From contig NZ_JOEV01000030.1 of the NCBI RefSeq assembly GCF_000721105.1, positions 92,905-156,904 of the forward strand: a stretch of 64,000 nt of DNA, read 5' to 3'. The translations under genes and the position numbers were made by a program. The notes under the pieces were generated by a model. That model had not been told where the DNA came from, did not search any database, and worked only from the letters and a program-made list of their open reading frames with translations. The DNA is from Streptomyces cellulosae. Its GTDB lineage: Bacteria > Actinomycetota > Actinomycetes > Streptomycetales > Streptomycetaceae. Shown piece after piece: positions 63,838 to 64,000 of this stretch (positions within the stretch are counted from its first letter, which is position 1; each line of letters starts with the position of its first letter).

Positions 63838-64000
63838 CCGGTTGCACGTCACGGTCGAGCACGTCGATGCGGCCGGGGCGCCGCATCTGACTGTGGACCT
63901 GGCGGGCCGGGACCGGGCGATGGACCAGAACACCTGGTGGGCGGATGCCGATCCGGTCCAGTTGGTGCATGAGCTGTCTCATCAGCTCGGGCTGCGTGAC
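63836..64000 (+). pseudogene. Out-of-frame continuation of the giant gene (HExxH region), cut by window edge
   Basis: Just past the giant gene's stop, frame 2 stays open to the end and reads GDRLHVTVEHVDAAGAPHLT, then VDLAGRDRAMDQNTWW and DPVQLVHELSHQLGLRD. This has the look of coding sequence with a zinc-protease-like HELSH motif, and has no start codon or ribosome site of its own. In related giant proteins, as I recall them, sequence of the type VTDLTVR leads within the same frame to GDRLHVTVE and HELGHQLGLRDEY. The two parts here are in different frames and lack the expected spacer, suggesting an out-of-frame deletion near 63830. Confidence 0.65.

Noticed and set aside
63825..63840. Programmed ribosomal frameshift at the end of the giant gene
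   Set aside because: No slippery heptamer or following pseudoknot is visible, and the family segment between the two halves seems to be missing, which favours a deletion.

Overview
The window is high-GC actinobacterial DNA that reads as a Streptomyces chromosome. Evidence: codon positions rich in G/C, frequent GTG/TTG starts, overlapping GTGA/ATGA junctions, a hopanoid gene block in the order known from streptomycetes, a c-di-AMP riboswitch in front of a LysM/M23 hydrolase, and a Streptomyces-style type VII secretion (T7SS) locus. No tRNA, rRNA, CRISPR array or complete insertion sequence was seen.

Region 1 (1-5.6 kb) is the end of a hopanoid cluster: the 3' end of hpnH, an ispG copy broken by an out-of-frame internal deletion of about 143 bp, dxs, a class-III aminotransferase, an XRE-cupin regulator preceded by two phased palindromes, and a 40-residue membrane peptide. 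Region 2 (5.6-16.3 kb) holds housekeeping and catabolic genes: a protein tyrosine phosphatase, a GH36 alpha-galactosidase, the riboswitch-controlled LysM-M23 hydrolase, a Tat-exported DUF6250-type protein behind a LacI-type operator, an SGNH hydrolase, a gdh/small protein/TetR operon, a divergent MBL-fold hydrolase and a DUF6243 protein. Region 3 (16.3-20.1 kb) is gene-poor: an SMI1/KNR4 (SUKH) protein stands among remnants of a metallophosphoesterase and a short-chain dehydrogenase.

Region 4 (20.1-25.1 kb) is the most likely little-described system. An AraC regulator is followed by a 69-residue precursor with 8 cysteines and an A-S-A cleavage motif. Then come a MauE-type membrane protein, a membrane-anchored CRPC thioredoxin, an ABC exporter and a dedicated S26 signal peptidase, mostly translationally coupled. 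This looks like a self-contained pathway to oxidise, export and trim a disulfide-rich peptide.

Region 5 (25.2-64 kb) is a T7SS locus. It contains two membrane-anchored lectins (bulb-type and ricin-type) with related anchors, a T7SS-associated SseB-like protein, a beta-helix/double AAA+ (EccA-like) fusion, mycosin, EccC, EccD, EccB, two WXG100 proteins, another T7SS-associated protein, an 1175-residue AAWKG-family protein, a YbaB protein and a small WXG100-like protein. It ends with a gene of about 15.7 kb for a giant (~5250 aa) polymorphic-toxin-like protein. That protein has a clan CD-like His/Cys region, one intact and two degenerate OTU-like modules, and a HxE/CxxC deaminase-like region. 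Its frame breaks at 63.8 kb, and coding sense with an HELSH motif continues in another frame to the window edge. No EccE was found.
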